64,000 nucleotides of DNA. It comes from Allorhodoferax sp032337135 (GTDB lineage: Bacteria > Pseudomonadota > Gammaproteobacteria > Burkholderiales > Burkholderiaceae_C). Below, in pieces: positions 24,355 through 31,929 of the stretch. The position numbers were made by a program, and so were the translations under genes. The DNA lies in assembly GCF_032337135.1 (NCBI RefSeq), contig NZ_JAVXZZ010000001.1:682001-746000 (forward strand), read 5' to 3'. Position 1 is the first letter of the stretch. Each line of letters starts with the position of its first letter. Below the pieces are notes generated by a model that was not told where the DNA came from, made no database searches, and saw nothing but the letters and a program-made list of their open reading frames with translations.

Positions 24355-25236
24355 TCAATGCGAGCGGATCATGGTGCCAAACGCCTGATCGGTCAGGATT
24401 TCGAGCAGCAGCACATGGGCCACGCGACCATCGACGATGTGCACCGAGTTGACACCGCTCTTTGCGGCATCGAGGGCACCGGCAATCTTGGGCAGCATGC
24501 CACCACTGATGGTGCCATCGGCAAACAGCTCGTCGATACGCTGCGCCGTGAGCTCCGTGAGCAGATTTCCTTCCTTGTCCAGCACACCGCGGATATTGGT
24601 CAGCATCATGAGCTTCTCGGCCTGCAGCACCGTCGCCAGCTTCGCCGCCACCACATCGGCATTGATGTTGTAGCTTTCGTTGTGCTCGCCGAAGCCAATC
24701 GGGCTGATGACCGGAATGAAGGCATCGTCCTGCAAGGCCTTGACCACACTGGGGTCGACCGCCACGATGTCCCCCACCTGGCCCACGTCGTGTTCCTTGC
24801 TCGGGTCGGTGCTGTCGACCATCTTGAGCTTGCGCGCACGGATCATGCCGCCGTCGCGTCCGGTCAGACCCACGGCCTTGCCACCGGCCTGGTTGATGAG
24901 TCCGACGATGTCCTGCTGCACCTCACCGGCCAGTACCCACTCCACCACTTCCATGGTCTCCGGGTCGGTCACCCGCATGCCCTGGATGAATTCACCTTTC
25001 TTGCCCAGGCGCTGCAGCAGCCCCTCGATCTGGGGGCCGCCACCGTGCACCACCACCGGATTGATGCCGACCAGTTTCAGCAGCACCACATCTTCGGCAA
25101 ACGCCTTTTGCAATGCAGGGTCAGTCATGGCATTGCCGCCATATTTGATCACCATGGTTTTGCCATGGAATTTGCGGATATACGGCAGCGCTTGCGCGAG
25201 TATCTGGGCTTGGTCGGAGGCTGGCAGGGTGGACAT
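24355..25236 (-). CDS. argB: acetylglutamate kinase
   Basis: The 293-residue enzyme phosphorylates N-acetylglutamate in the second step of arginine synthesis. Family motifs are clear: MVIKYGGNAMTD near the N-terminus, PVVVHGGGPQIEGLLQRLGK, and AEKLMMLTNIRGVLDKEGN with the C-terminal GGMLPKIAGALDAAKSGV segment that contributes to ATP and arginine binding. Length is typical. An upstream start at 25266 is possible, but ATG 25236 has GGGAA about 8 bases before it and gives a normal start. The other arg genes are not close, as usual in this lineage. Confidence 0.96.
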   Translation of the reverse strand: MSTLPASDQAQILAQALPYIRKFHGKTMVIKYGGNAMTDPALQKAFAEDVVLLKLVGINPVVVHGGGPQIEGLLQRLGKKGEFIQGMRVTDPETMEVVEWVLAGEVQQDIVGLINQAGGKAVGLTGRDGGMIRARKLKMVDSTDPSKEHDVGQVGDIVAVDPSVVKALQDDAFIPVISPIGFGEHNESYNINADVVAAKLATVLQAEKLMMLTNIRGVLDKEGNLLTELTAQRIDELFADGTISGGMLPKIAGALDAAKSGVNSVHIVDGRVAHVLLLEILTDQAFGTMIRSH

Positions 25237-25250
25237 CACAGTATTCCCGA

Positions 25251-25284
25251 AAAACAAAAAGGCCAACTCCCTGCGGGAGCGGCC
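25251..25284 (-). terminator. factor-independent terminator of the H-NS-like gene
   Basis: Reading leftwards, GGCCGCTCCCGCAGGGAGTT then GGCC forms a GC-rich stem (GGCC/GGCC plus CTCCC/GGGAG) and is followed by a T-rich run, TTTTTGTTTTT, at 25260-25251. It lies 28 bases after the H-NS stop codon and just before argB. Confidence 0.75.
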
Positions 25285-25312
25285 CGGGTACGAGACCGAT
25301 TATCTGACGGAC

Positions 25313-25666
25313 TCAGGCAGAAATGGCGAACGATTCCTTGCTTTGACCTTGCGCCACCAGCGCCGACAGCCATTTGGGCATCAGGCCACGGCCCGTCCAG
25401 GTTTCGCCGTTGGGTCCGCGGTACTTCGGAGCAACGGCAACGCCCGCGCGCTTGGATGGTTTGGCCGCCTTCGCAGTGCGCGGTTTGGCCGCAGATTTGC
25501 GTCCCTTGGCCGGCTTGGCAGTCTGCAAATCCTTGATGGTGATACCGAATGCCTGCATTTTGGCCAGTATGTCCTGCACCGTGGCGTCAAATTCCTTGGC
25601 GCGAATATCGTTGGCCTGCTTTTGCAGTTTTTCAATTTGGCTTTGAATATCCAAAAGGTTGGTCAT
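25313..25666 (-). CDS. H-NS family nucleoid-associated protein
   Basis: The 117-residue protein has the two-part H-NS plan: an N-terminal coiled coil for oligomerisation (LDIQSQIEKLQKQANDIRAK), a basic Lys/Ala-rich linker (KPAKGRKSAAKPRTAKAAK) and a C-terminal DNA-binding loop (YRGPNGETWTGRGLMPKWL) with the aromatic/Gly-Arg-Gly core. Such proteins silence AT-rich DNA. The long open frame continues to 25879, but the ATG at 25666 gives the usual N-terminus. It has its own terminator and is probably a single-gene transcript. Several H-NS paralogues are common in this family of bacteria. Confidence 0.92.
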   Translation of the reverse strand: MTNLLDIQSQIEKLQKQANDIRAKEFDATVQDILAKMQAFGITIKDLQTAKPAKGRKSAAKPRTAKAAKPSKRAGVAVAPKYRGPNGETWTGRGLMPKWLSALVAQGQSKESFAISA

Positions 25667-25890
25667 CAGTATCTCCGTCAAAATGGAAAACAAATCATAG
25701 CAAACCCAGAAGCATATTGCCCTGAACAAATAACAATGCAGGGATTTCCGACCTCCTGACGGCGACGCATTGGGCAGCGCATGCTGCAGTGCACAAAGCG
25801 CAATCGGGGCCTGGTCTAAACTCCAGCACAGTACATGCCCGGCCGAGGCTGTTTCGGTCAGAGCATGCAAGCCACCCACCGGAGTACCCC

Positions 25891-26418
25891 ATGGTCAAGA
25901 AACTGCACAAATCCACCACTGCCACCCCCGCCAGCGCCCTGGGTGAAACGATGAAAGACTCGGCACAGCAAATTCTCCAGGCCGGTCTCGGCGCAATCGC
26001 GAAAGCCCAGGTGGAAGGCGCTCGCGCACTGGAAACCCTGGTCAAGGACAGCGCCACGATCCAGCGCAAGACCAAGGCTGCAGCCGGCGAGAAATTGACC
26101 GAGGCGACCTCCCGCATGACCCACATGGCCAACGACATTTCCAAGCAGGCCTCGGGCCAGTGGGACAAGCTGGAGAACATTTTCGAAGAGCGCGTAGCCA
26201 AGGCGTTGAACAAGCTCGGTGTACCCTCCGCCAAGGACGTGAGCGCGTTGATCGAGCGCATAGACGCCCTGAACAAGGCCGTCCAGGCCCTGGCAGCCAA
26301 GTCCAGTGCCAAGGCACCCGCCAGCAAACCCGCTGCCAAGGCAGCACCAAAAGCGGCAGCCAAATCGGCCAGCGCCAAGGCACCCGCCAAGAAGGCCAGC
26401 CGCCGCAAGGCATCCTGA
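25891..26418 (+). CDS. phasin family protein with a histone-like tail
   Basis: The 175-residue protein has the amphipathic helical core of polyhydroxyalkanoate-granule phasins (KDSAQQILQAGLGAIAKAQV, then ALETLVKDSATIQRKTKAAA) and a C-terminal Ala/Lys/Pro-rich tail (KPAAKAAPKAAAKSASAKAP) like that of PhaF-type proteins, which link granules to the nucleoid. It should coat PHA granules and help share them at division. No PHA synthase is in the window. The frame opens at 25789, but the ATG at 25891 follows CGGAGTACCCC and fits the family. PHA-granule-region and wax-ester genes lie 3-5 kb downstream. Confidence 0.88.
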   Translation: MVKKLHKSTTATPASALGETMKDSAQQILQAGLGAIAKAQVEGARALETLVKDSATIQRKTKAAAGEKLTEATSRMTHMANDISKQASGQWDKLENIFEERVAKALNKLGVPSAKDVSALIERIDALNKAVQALAAKSSAKAPASKPAAKAAPKAAAKSASAKAPAKKASRRKAS

Positions 26419-26529
26419 TCGACCACGGCCCTTGCCACCCGAGCCCGCACCCGGGGGCCTCCCTTGGACTGGGCACTGAAGGCGCCCCGTCTTTGAACAA
26501 CCACACCTGCAGTCTCCGACCCAACGCCG

Positions 26530-27774
26530 ATGGAAAACCTACCCGCTCACCGCCCCCGCATCGCGCTCGCTCTGGCGGGTGGCGGTCCGCTTGGAGCCAT
26601 CTACGAGATCGGCGCCATGTGTGCGCTGGAAGAGTCCTTGAGCGGACTCGATTTCCGACAGCTGGACCACTATGTCGGCGTTTCGGCCGGTGGCTTCATC
26701 ACGGCAGCATTGGCCAACGGCTTCACGCCACGCGAACTGTGCGCCTCCTTCATTGAAAACGACAGCGAACCTTCCGAGACCTTCGACCCCTCGTGGCTCA
26801 TGGTCCCAGCCTATGGCGAGTTCCTGCGCCGTGGCCTGAAGCTGCCGGGGCTGCTGCTGAGCGCCTTCTGGAAGCTGGCTGTGCAACGCAAACCCCTGGT
26901 GCGCATCATCGAGCACCTGAGCGCGAGCCTGCCCACCGGCGTGTTCTCGAACCACCAGATCCACACGCAATTGGAGCGGCTCTTCAGCCAGAATGGCCGT
27001 ACCAACGACTTCCGCCAGCTCAAGACAAAGCTCACGTTGGTCGCCACACATCTTGACAGCGCAGAAGCCGCGCCCTTTGGCCAGCCCGGTTGGGACCATG
27101 TACCCATCTCCCAGGCAGTGCGGGCCAGCTCGGCGTTGCCGGGTCTTTTCCCCCCCGTGGAAATCGATGGCGAATACTACGTGGACGGCGCGCTGAAGAA
27201 GACCATGCATGCCTCGGTGGCACTGGAAGACGGTGTGGATCTGCTGATCTGCCTCAACCCCCTGGTGCCCTTCGACTCGACGCACCCCCAGCACGCGCGG
27301 GTCATGCAGCGCGCGCTCCCGTCAGAGAAGCGCCGCATCCCGCGCATCGTCGAAGGCGGCCTGCCGGCAGTGCTGAGCCAGACATTCCGCTCCATGATCC
27401 ACTCCCGGATGGAACTCGGCCTCAAGCACTACGAACGCGCGTACCCCAACACCGACATCGTGCTGTTCGAGCCTGACCACCGCGACCCGGAGATGTTCCT
27501 GGCCAACACGTTCAGCTATTCACAGCGCCGCCAGCTCGCCGAGCACGCCTACCAGCGCACCCGCCAGATGCTGCGTTCGCGCAAATTGGGCCTGAGTGAA
27601 AAGCTGGCCCGACACGGCATCACGCTCAACCATGCGGTGCTGGATGACCACAAACGCCACCTGTGTGCACCGCTGCCCGCCAGCACCCAAGTCGGCCGTG
27701 CCATTGCCACCCTGCAGGAGGTCATGGACGATCTGGGCGATGCTGTCTCGCGCGCCCAACGCCGTACTGCCTAG
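26530..27774 (+). CDS. patatin-like phospholipase
   Basis: The 414-residue lipid acyl hydrolase carries the catalytic dyad of the patatin fold: oxyanion loop GGGPLG (18-23), nucleophile Ser52 in GVSAGG and Asp219 in YYVDGALKK. There is no signal peptide, so it probably acts in the cytoplasm or on granule or membrane lipids. A C-terminal 110-residue helical region (LAEHAYQRTRQMLRSRKLG) is outside the core. It is followed after 13 bases by a TetR regulator gene and preceded by the phasin gene. A role in storage-lipid turnover, for example releasing fatty acids, is inferred from the neighbourhood. Confidence 0.9.
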   Translation: MENLPAHRPRIALALAGGGPLGAIYEIGAMCALEESLSGLDFRQLDHYVGVSAGGFITAALANGFTPRELCASFIENDSEPSETFDPSWLMVPAYGEFLRRGLKLPGLLLSAFWKLAVQRKPLVRIIEHLSASLPTGVFSNHQIHTQLERLFSQNGRTNDFRQLKTKLTLVATHLDSAEAAPFGQPGWDHVPISQAVRASSALPGLFPPVEIDGEYYVDGALKKTMHASVALEDGVDLLICLNPLVPFDSTHPQHARVMQRALPSEKRRIPRIVEGGLPAVLSQTFRSMIHSRMELGLKHYERAYPNTDIVLFEPDHRDPEMFLANTFSYSQRRQLAEHAYQRTRQMLRSRKLGLSEKLARHGITLNHAVLDDHKRHLCAPLPASTQVGRAIATLQEVMDDLGDAVSRAQRRTA

Positions 27775-27787
27775 TGAGAGCCCCACC

Positions 27788-28453
27788 ATGGTCAAAAAAG
27801 CCCCCCGCCGCACTGCCGAACGTATCCTGGAAGTCACGCTCGAACTGTTCAACCGCTTCGGCGAGCCCAATGTTTCGACCACGCTGATCTCGGCCGAGCT
27901 GGGCATCAGCCCGGGCAACCTGTACTACCACTACCCGGCAAAGGACGAGCTCATCAACTCGCTCTACGACCGCTACGAGCGCGCGCTCAACGAACTGCTC
28001 AATGCCAGCGACAACGTGCGCGACGTGGAAGATGCCTGGTTCTTCCTGCACTCGCTGTTCGAACTGATCTGGCAGTACCGTTTCCTGTACCGCGACCTCA
28101 ATGACCTGCTGAGCAAAAACCGGCGGCTGGAAACGCACTTCCAGTGGGTGCTGAAGAACAAGACGCGCTCGGTGAAGGCGATGCTCGACAGCCTCAACCG
28201 CACCGGCGCCATGCGCATCGACTCGCGCGAGATGGACGCTACCGCCACCAGCATGGTGGTGGTACTGACCTACTGGCTCAGCTTTGAGTACGTGCGTGAC
28301 CCCCGCAACGCGCTGGAGCCGGGCAGCGCCCAGTCGGCCCTGCTGCGCGGCGCCCAACACGTGCTCAGCCTGCTCACCCCGTACCTGGAAGCAGGCCAGC
28401 GTGCCCATCTGCAAAGCCTGGTGTCCGCTTACCAGACACCCAGCGCTGCCTGA
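27788..28453 (+). CDS. TetR/AcrR family regulator
   Basis: The 221-residue regulator has a TetR helix-turn-helix (STTLISAELGISPGNLYYHY) followed by a C-terminal ligand domain rich in aromatic and acidic residues (AWFFLHSLFELIWQYRFLYRDLNDLL). The ATG at 27788 starts 13 bases after the patatin stop, so the two are probably co-transcribed; the frame is open further upstream but inside the patatin gene. It may control this lipid neighbourhood or the WS/DGAT gene nearby. No clear palindromic operator was found close to it. Confidence 0.88.
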   Translation: MVKKAPRRTAERILEVTLELFNRFGEPNVSTTLISAELGISPGNLYYHYPAKDELINSLYDRYERALNELLNASDNVRDVEDAWFFLHSLFELIWQYRFLYRDLNDLLSKNRRLETHFQWVLKNKTRSVKAMLDSLNRTGAMRIDSREMDATATSMVVVLTYWLSFEYVRDPRNALEPGSAQSALLRGAQHVLSLLTPYLEAGQRAHLQSLVSAYQTPSAA

Positions 28454-28483
28454 GCGCTCCCGTATCGCACCCACGCAAGCGAC

Positions 28484-29239
28484 ATGACAACGTCCGTGGC
28501 CCATCGGTTCGACCGCGCCAAGCTCCGACGTCTGTGGTCACGCCTGCACGCCAGCGATGCCGAACCGCTGCCTGACACCGATCGGCTCACCGAAGCCTGG
28601 TGCCACTTCCACAGCGGACAGTTCGAGAAGGCAGTGGCACTGGGCCTGGCACTGGGCGCGCAGGGCCACAACGTCGCCAACAAGGCGGCCTGCATCCATG
28701 CGTCCTACCTCGAGCCCTCGGAGAAGCAACGGCATGCGGTGTTCTTGGACGTGGCCCGGCGTGCTGCCGACGATTGTGGCAAAGACCCCCACAACGCCAG
28801 CGCCCACTTTTGGCACGGTTACGCGCTGGGGCGCTATAGCGAAGGCATCAGCGTCACCAAGGCGCTCGCCATGGGCATCGGCAGCAAGACCAAGCAGGCA
28901 CTGGAAACCAGCATCGCGCTGCGGCCGGATCGCGCCGATGCCTATGTCGCACTGGCCATGTTCCACGCCGACATCATCGACAAGGTCGGAGCCCTGATTG
29001 CCCACATGACCTATGGCGTACGCAGGGACACGGGCATGGCCCTGTTTTCCAAGGCATTGTCCTTGAGTCCCCAGTCACCCTATGTGCTGGTGGCTTGCGC
29101 GCAAGGACGGCAGATGCTGGAGTCCACGGGCGACGACGGCGGCACCCAGGCGCTCTATCAGCACGCTCTGCGCATGCAGCCCGCGGATGCCCATGAAGCC
29201 CTGCTGCTGGCCTTGGCCCGCGAACAAGCCTCAGTCTGA
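28484..29239 (+). CDS. TPR-like repeat protein of unknown function
   Basis: The 251-residue cytoplasmic protein contains TPR-type helix pairs: AWCHFHSGQFEKAVALGLAL, then ASAHFWHGYALGRYSEGISV and ALSLSPQSPYVLVACAQGRQ. It has no signal peptide and no catalytic motif. TPR proteins act as scaffolds for other proteins. The gene is close behind the TetR gene (30 bases) and its last nine bases overlap the end of the convergent wax-ester synthase gene. A role in lipid storage is only suggested by position. Confidence 0.8.
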   Translation: MTTSVAHRFDRAKLRRLWSRLHASDAEPLPDTDRLTEAWCHFHSGQFEKAVALGLALGAQGHNVANKAACIHASYLEPSEKQRHAVFLDVARRAADDCGKDPHNASAHFWHGYALGRYSEGISVTKALAMGIGSKTKQALETSIALRPDRADAYVALAMFHADIIDKVGALIAHMTYGVRRDTGMALFSKALSLSPQSPYVLVACAQGRQMLESTGDDGGTQALYQHALRMQPADAHEALLLALAREQASV

Positions 29240-30766
29240 TTCTCCCCACGGTAGCATCAAGGTCAGCGTGGTCAGCTGGCCGAACTCGGGCGCAAAGCCG
29301 TCAATGATCGCCTGGGGGTCGGGGCACAGCCCCGCATCGGCGACAACCCCAAACTGCACGCCTCCCCCATAGCTGAGGATGGACACGCCCAGTCCGACGG
29401 TACCGGTCTGTGGAACCCAGAACAGCGATTCCTCGATGGTCGACCCGCACAGGTGCAATTTCTCGCGCGGGCCCGGCACGTTGGTCATCACGGCCGTCGT
29501 CTTGCGCGAGAACAGGCCCAGCAAGGCGTCCTGTGCCGGCTTGACCAACAGACCCGCCAAGGCCAGCAAACCGTAGGACATCAGCGGCTGGGTACTGCCC
29601 TTGAGCGCCTGCATCCTTCGCCGCACCTCGTACACCCGCTCCAGCGGGTTGTCCAAACCCAGAGGCAGCACCACCGGAATCAAACCGAAATGGTTCCCGA
29701 GCTGGTGGGCCTGCGCCAATGGCCGCAGGTTCACCGGCACCATGGCACGGATCTCGGTGCTGTGGGTGTCGATGCCCTTGCGCCGCAGGTGCGCTGCCAG
29801 CGCACCTGCCACACACGCCAGCAGCACGTCGTTGATGGAGCAGCACAGGGCCTTGCTCACTGCCTTGACGTCGTCGAGTGGCAGGGGGGGGCACCAGGCC
29901 ACGCGCTTGGCGCCGATGGGCTGGCCTTTCAGCGGCGTTGGCGTGTCGTCTGGCATGAGCGCCAGTGCCGCCATGTCGGAAGCCACCTGCAATGCCAGGT
30001 GCGCCGCATCGACAGACCCCTGCAGGCTGTCTTCGAAGCCCTTCTGCGGGTGCATCCAGAAGCCTGCCGAGCGTGCCGCCTGGTCTCCCGCCATGGCAAC
30101 GGCCTTGACGGTCAAACCGGTCAGAGGCCGGATGATGGTGTCGGCCAGCCATTCCTCGGCGCCCCAGGCCAGCCCCGCATGGTGTTCGGTCCTGGCGGGT
30201 GGAACGAGTGGTGGCGTTCCGCCATCGGTCACCGATTGCATCACTGAGATCAGGGCGATCCCGTCGGCGATGCAGTGATGGATGCGCACCAACAGGGCCG
30301 ACCCGCCACGGTAGTCCTCCACCAGATGAAACTGCCACAGCGGATGGCGCGGATCCAGGGGCTCCATGGCCAGCTGCCCAAGCCGGTCCTGCAGGGCTCG
30401 CTGGGCACTACCAGCGGCATGGCGTGGCAAGGTTTCCGTTACAAGGTGGCGGTCGATGTCAAAGTCGTCATCAGGGACCCACTGGGCTCCCGCGGCATCT
30501 TCGACCACCCGTTGCGTGAAGCGCGGGTAGCACAGCAAGCGTTCCTGCAGCCGCTGGCGCAGGGCTGCGCGCGAAATGCCAGGCCGCAGCACCCAGACAC
30601 CGACGATCACCATCCGGTTGATGTCGGAATCCATCCGCAGCCAGGCGGTATCCACCCGCCCCATGCGTTCGCTGTGCGGGCCCGGGGTCACCAGGGGGGC
30701 CGTCTTCTCCCGCCGGGGCCGCGGGCGGCGTGGTGTGCTGGACGGTGAGGGGCGGCGCGGCGGCAT
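29231..30766 (-). CDS. wax ester synthase / diacylglycerol acyltransferase (WS/DGAT)
   Basis: The 511-residue enzyme transfers acyl groups from acyl-CoA to fatty alcohols or diacylglycerol, making wax esters or triacylglycerol. The catalytic HHxxxDG motif is intact (HHCIADG, 163-169), PLW occurs at 142-144 and the NDVLLACVAGAL segment of the family is present. The first 25 residues are Pro/Arg/Ser-rich and may bind membrane or lipid droplets. The start has AGGAG five bases upstream of the ATG. An acyl-CoA-binding protein gene is divergent from it. Some family members act mainly as DGAT, and the product here cannot be told from sequence. Confidence 0.92.
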   Translation of the reverse strand: MPPRRPSPSSTPRRPRPRREKTAPLVTPGPHSERMGRVDTAWLRMDSDINRMVIVGVWVLRPGISRAALRQRLQERLLCYPRFTQRVVEDAAGAQWVPDDDFDIDRHLVTETLPRHAAGSAQRALQDRLGQLAMEPLDPRHPLWQFHLVEDYRGGSALLVRIHHCIADGIALISVMQSVTDGGTPPLVPPARTEHHAGLAWGAEEWLADTIIRPLTGLTVKAVAMAGDQAARSAGFWMHPQKGFEDSLQGSVDAAHLALQVASDMAALALMPDDTPTPLKGQPIGAKRVAWCPPLPLDDVKAVSKALCCSINDVLLACVAGALAAHLRRKGIDTHSTEIRAMVPVNLRPLAQAHQLGNHFGLIPVVLPLGLDNPLERVYEVRRRMQALKGSTQPLMSYGLLALAGLLVKPAQDALLGLFSRKTTAVMTNVPGPREKLHLCGSTIEESLFWVPQTGTVGLGVSILSYGGGVQFGVVADAGLCPDPQAIIDGFAPEFGQLTTLTLMLPWGESD

Positions 30767-30927
30767 GCAAACTCCTGGGACAGGGGAAATGGGGGCGCGG
30801 CGTCCGCACGCCGGGCCCGGTGAGCGTATTTTGACGGCAATTAGGGCCTAAGATAGCGCCTTGTCACCTGCCTGCGGGCGGGCTGTTCATGAACCGGAGG
30901 CTTTGCCCCGCCACACTGGAGTACACC

Positions 30928-31182
30928 ATGGCCGATCTGAAAAAACAATTTGACGCTGCCGTCGCCAATTCCAAGAAACTGACCGAGCGTCCCGACAACA
31001 GCACGCTGCTGAAAATCTACGCCCTCTACAAGCAGGCCACTGCCGGGGACAACACCGAGAAGCGCCCCGGCATGATGGACATGGTGGGACGCGCCAAGTG
31101 GGATGCCTGGAACGGACTCAAGGGCACCGACAGTAAGGCTGCCATGCAGGAATACATCGACCTGATCAAATCCCTGAGCTAA
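30928..31182 (+). CDS. acyl-CoA-binding protein
   Basis: The 84-residue four-helix protein binds long-chain acyl-CoA and carries it in the cytoplasm. The motifs LKIYALYKQATAGDN and GMMDMVGRAKWDAWNGLKG contain the conserved Tyr and Lys residues that hold the adenosine phosphate and the acyl chain. The frame starts at 30889, but ATG 30928 (after CACTGGAGTACACC) fits the family length. It is divergent from the WS/DGAT gene, so the two share a control region, and it ends at a terminator. Such proteins are uncommon in bacteria but frequent in this group. Confidence 0.94.
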   Translation: MADLKKQFDAAVANSKKLTERPDNSTLLKIYALYKQATAGDNTEKRPGMMDMVGRAKWDAWNGLKGTDSKAAMQEYIDLIKSLS

Positions 31183-31206
31183 AAAACAGCCAGACTATCG
31201 GTAGAT

Positions 31207-31238
31207 ACTGCGCAGGCAGCTACCGAAACCATAGCGCC
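31207..31238 (+). repeat. dispersed intergenic repeat, copy 4
   Basis: ACTGCGCAGGCAGCTACCGA then AACCATAGCGCC. The last 22 bases match copy 6 at 41821-41842 at about 20 positions. It runs into the terminator stem that follows. Confidence 0.6.
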
Positions 31239-31258
31239 TTGGAAGGCGCTATTTTTTT
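31231..31258 (+). terminator. factor-independent terminator of the acyl-CoA-binding protein gene
   Basis: AGCGCCTT and AAGGCGCT form an eight-base stem with a GG loop, followed by ATTTTTTT. It also contains the stop codon of the convergent gene at 31249, so the same stem could lie at the end of that transcript. Confidence 0.8.
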
Positions 31259-31572
31259 GCCGCAGCCGATTTACGGGCCGGCTTGCTGGCCAACAACTCG
31301 TCCAGGTTCTTGACGATCTCGGCCTCGATGCGCCCCTTGAAGGCCCCGAGCAGGAAGCCGAGCTTGGCATGCAACTCGAAAGCCGTGGCGGTGACTTCCA
31401 GCGTGCCGTTCACCCCAGAGCGGGTGAAGTGCACGGTGTCCCCCGCCTTGCCCTCGTCGAAGGTGCACGCCATGTCAAATTCGTCCTTGACGTGCGCCGC
31501 CCACTCCTTGGCCACCTTGCGGGCACCGGCCAGGCCTAGACTGTGCTCGCGATGTATGTGAAGATCCGCCAC
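31249..31572 (-). CDS. polyhydroxyalkanoic acid system (PHA granule region) protein
   Basis: The 107-residue protein matches the PHA_gran_rgn family, small proteins first noted near PHA genes: LHIHREHSLGLAGARKVAKE, then a beta-rich middle (GDTVHFTRSGVNGTLEVTA) and the amphipathic end FKGRIEAEIVKNLDELLA with a Lys/Ala tail. There is no ATG. AGGAG lies six bases before a GTG (31572), a better distance than to the TTG at 31575, so I start at the GTG. Its molecular role is not settled. With the phasin upstream it suggests PHA storage, although no synthase is in view. Confidence 0.85.
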   Translation of the reverse strand: MADLHIHREHSLGLAGARKVAKEWAAHVKDEFDMACTFDEGKAGDTVHFTRSGVNGTLEVTATAFELHAKLGFLLGAFKGRIEAEIVKNLDELLASKPARKSAAAKK

Positions 31573-31593
31573 CAATCGCTCCTCTACTGCGCT

Positions 31594-31923
31594 ATGTACA
31601 AATTCAAATCCCGGGTCACCGGCGACCTGATTATGCTGGAGCCCAACGGCCGCCAGATACTGAAAATTCTAGGGCGAACCGAAGAAGCTGACAGGGCACG
31701 TGGCATCCTGGAGCCGGCCGATATGCCGGGGGCGATCGCGGCCCTGCACGCTGCCATTGCCGCCGACGAGCAGCACCGCAAGGAGGCAATGGAGCAGGCG
31801 CTTGAGGAAGGATTGCCGCCCCCCAGTTTTGAGGGTATTTCGCTGCGCCAGCGCGCCACGCCCTTTATCGCGATGATCGAGCGCTGTCTTGAAGCCAACA
31901 AGGAAATCGTCTGGGGGGTTTGA
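31594..31923 (+). CDS. DUF1840 protein
   Basis: The 109-residue cytoplasmic protein begins MYKFKSRVTGDLIMLEPNGR and continues with helical segments (AIAALHAAIAADEQHRKEAM, then LRQRATPFIAMIERCLEANK), the pattern of DUF1840 proteins common in betaproteobacteria. No function is known. It is divergent from the PHA-granule-region gene with only about 20 bases between the start codons, so promoters must lie within the neighbouring genes or overlap. The start codon is the first ATG that gives the family N-terminus; no clear ribosome binding site is present. Confidence 0.85.
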   Translation: MYKFKSRVTGDLIMLEPNGRQILKILGRTEEADRARGILEPADMPGAIAALHAAIAADEQHRKEAMEQALEEGLPPPSFEGISLRQRATPFIAMIERCLEANKEIVWGV

Positions 31924-31929
31924 GCCGCG

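Noticed and set aside
30831..30854. sigma-70 promoter TTGACG...TAAGAT before the acyl-CoA-binding protein gene
   Set aside because: The spacer is only 12 bases, too short for a normal promoter.
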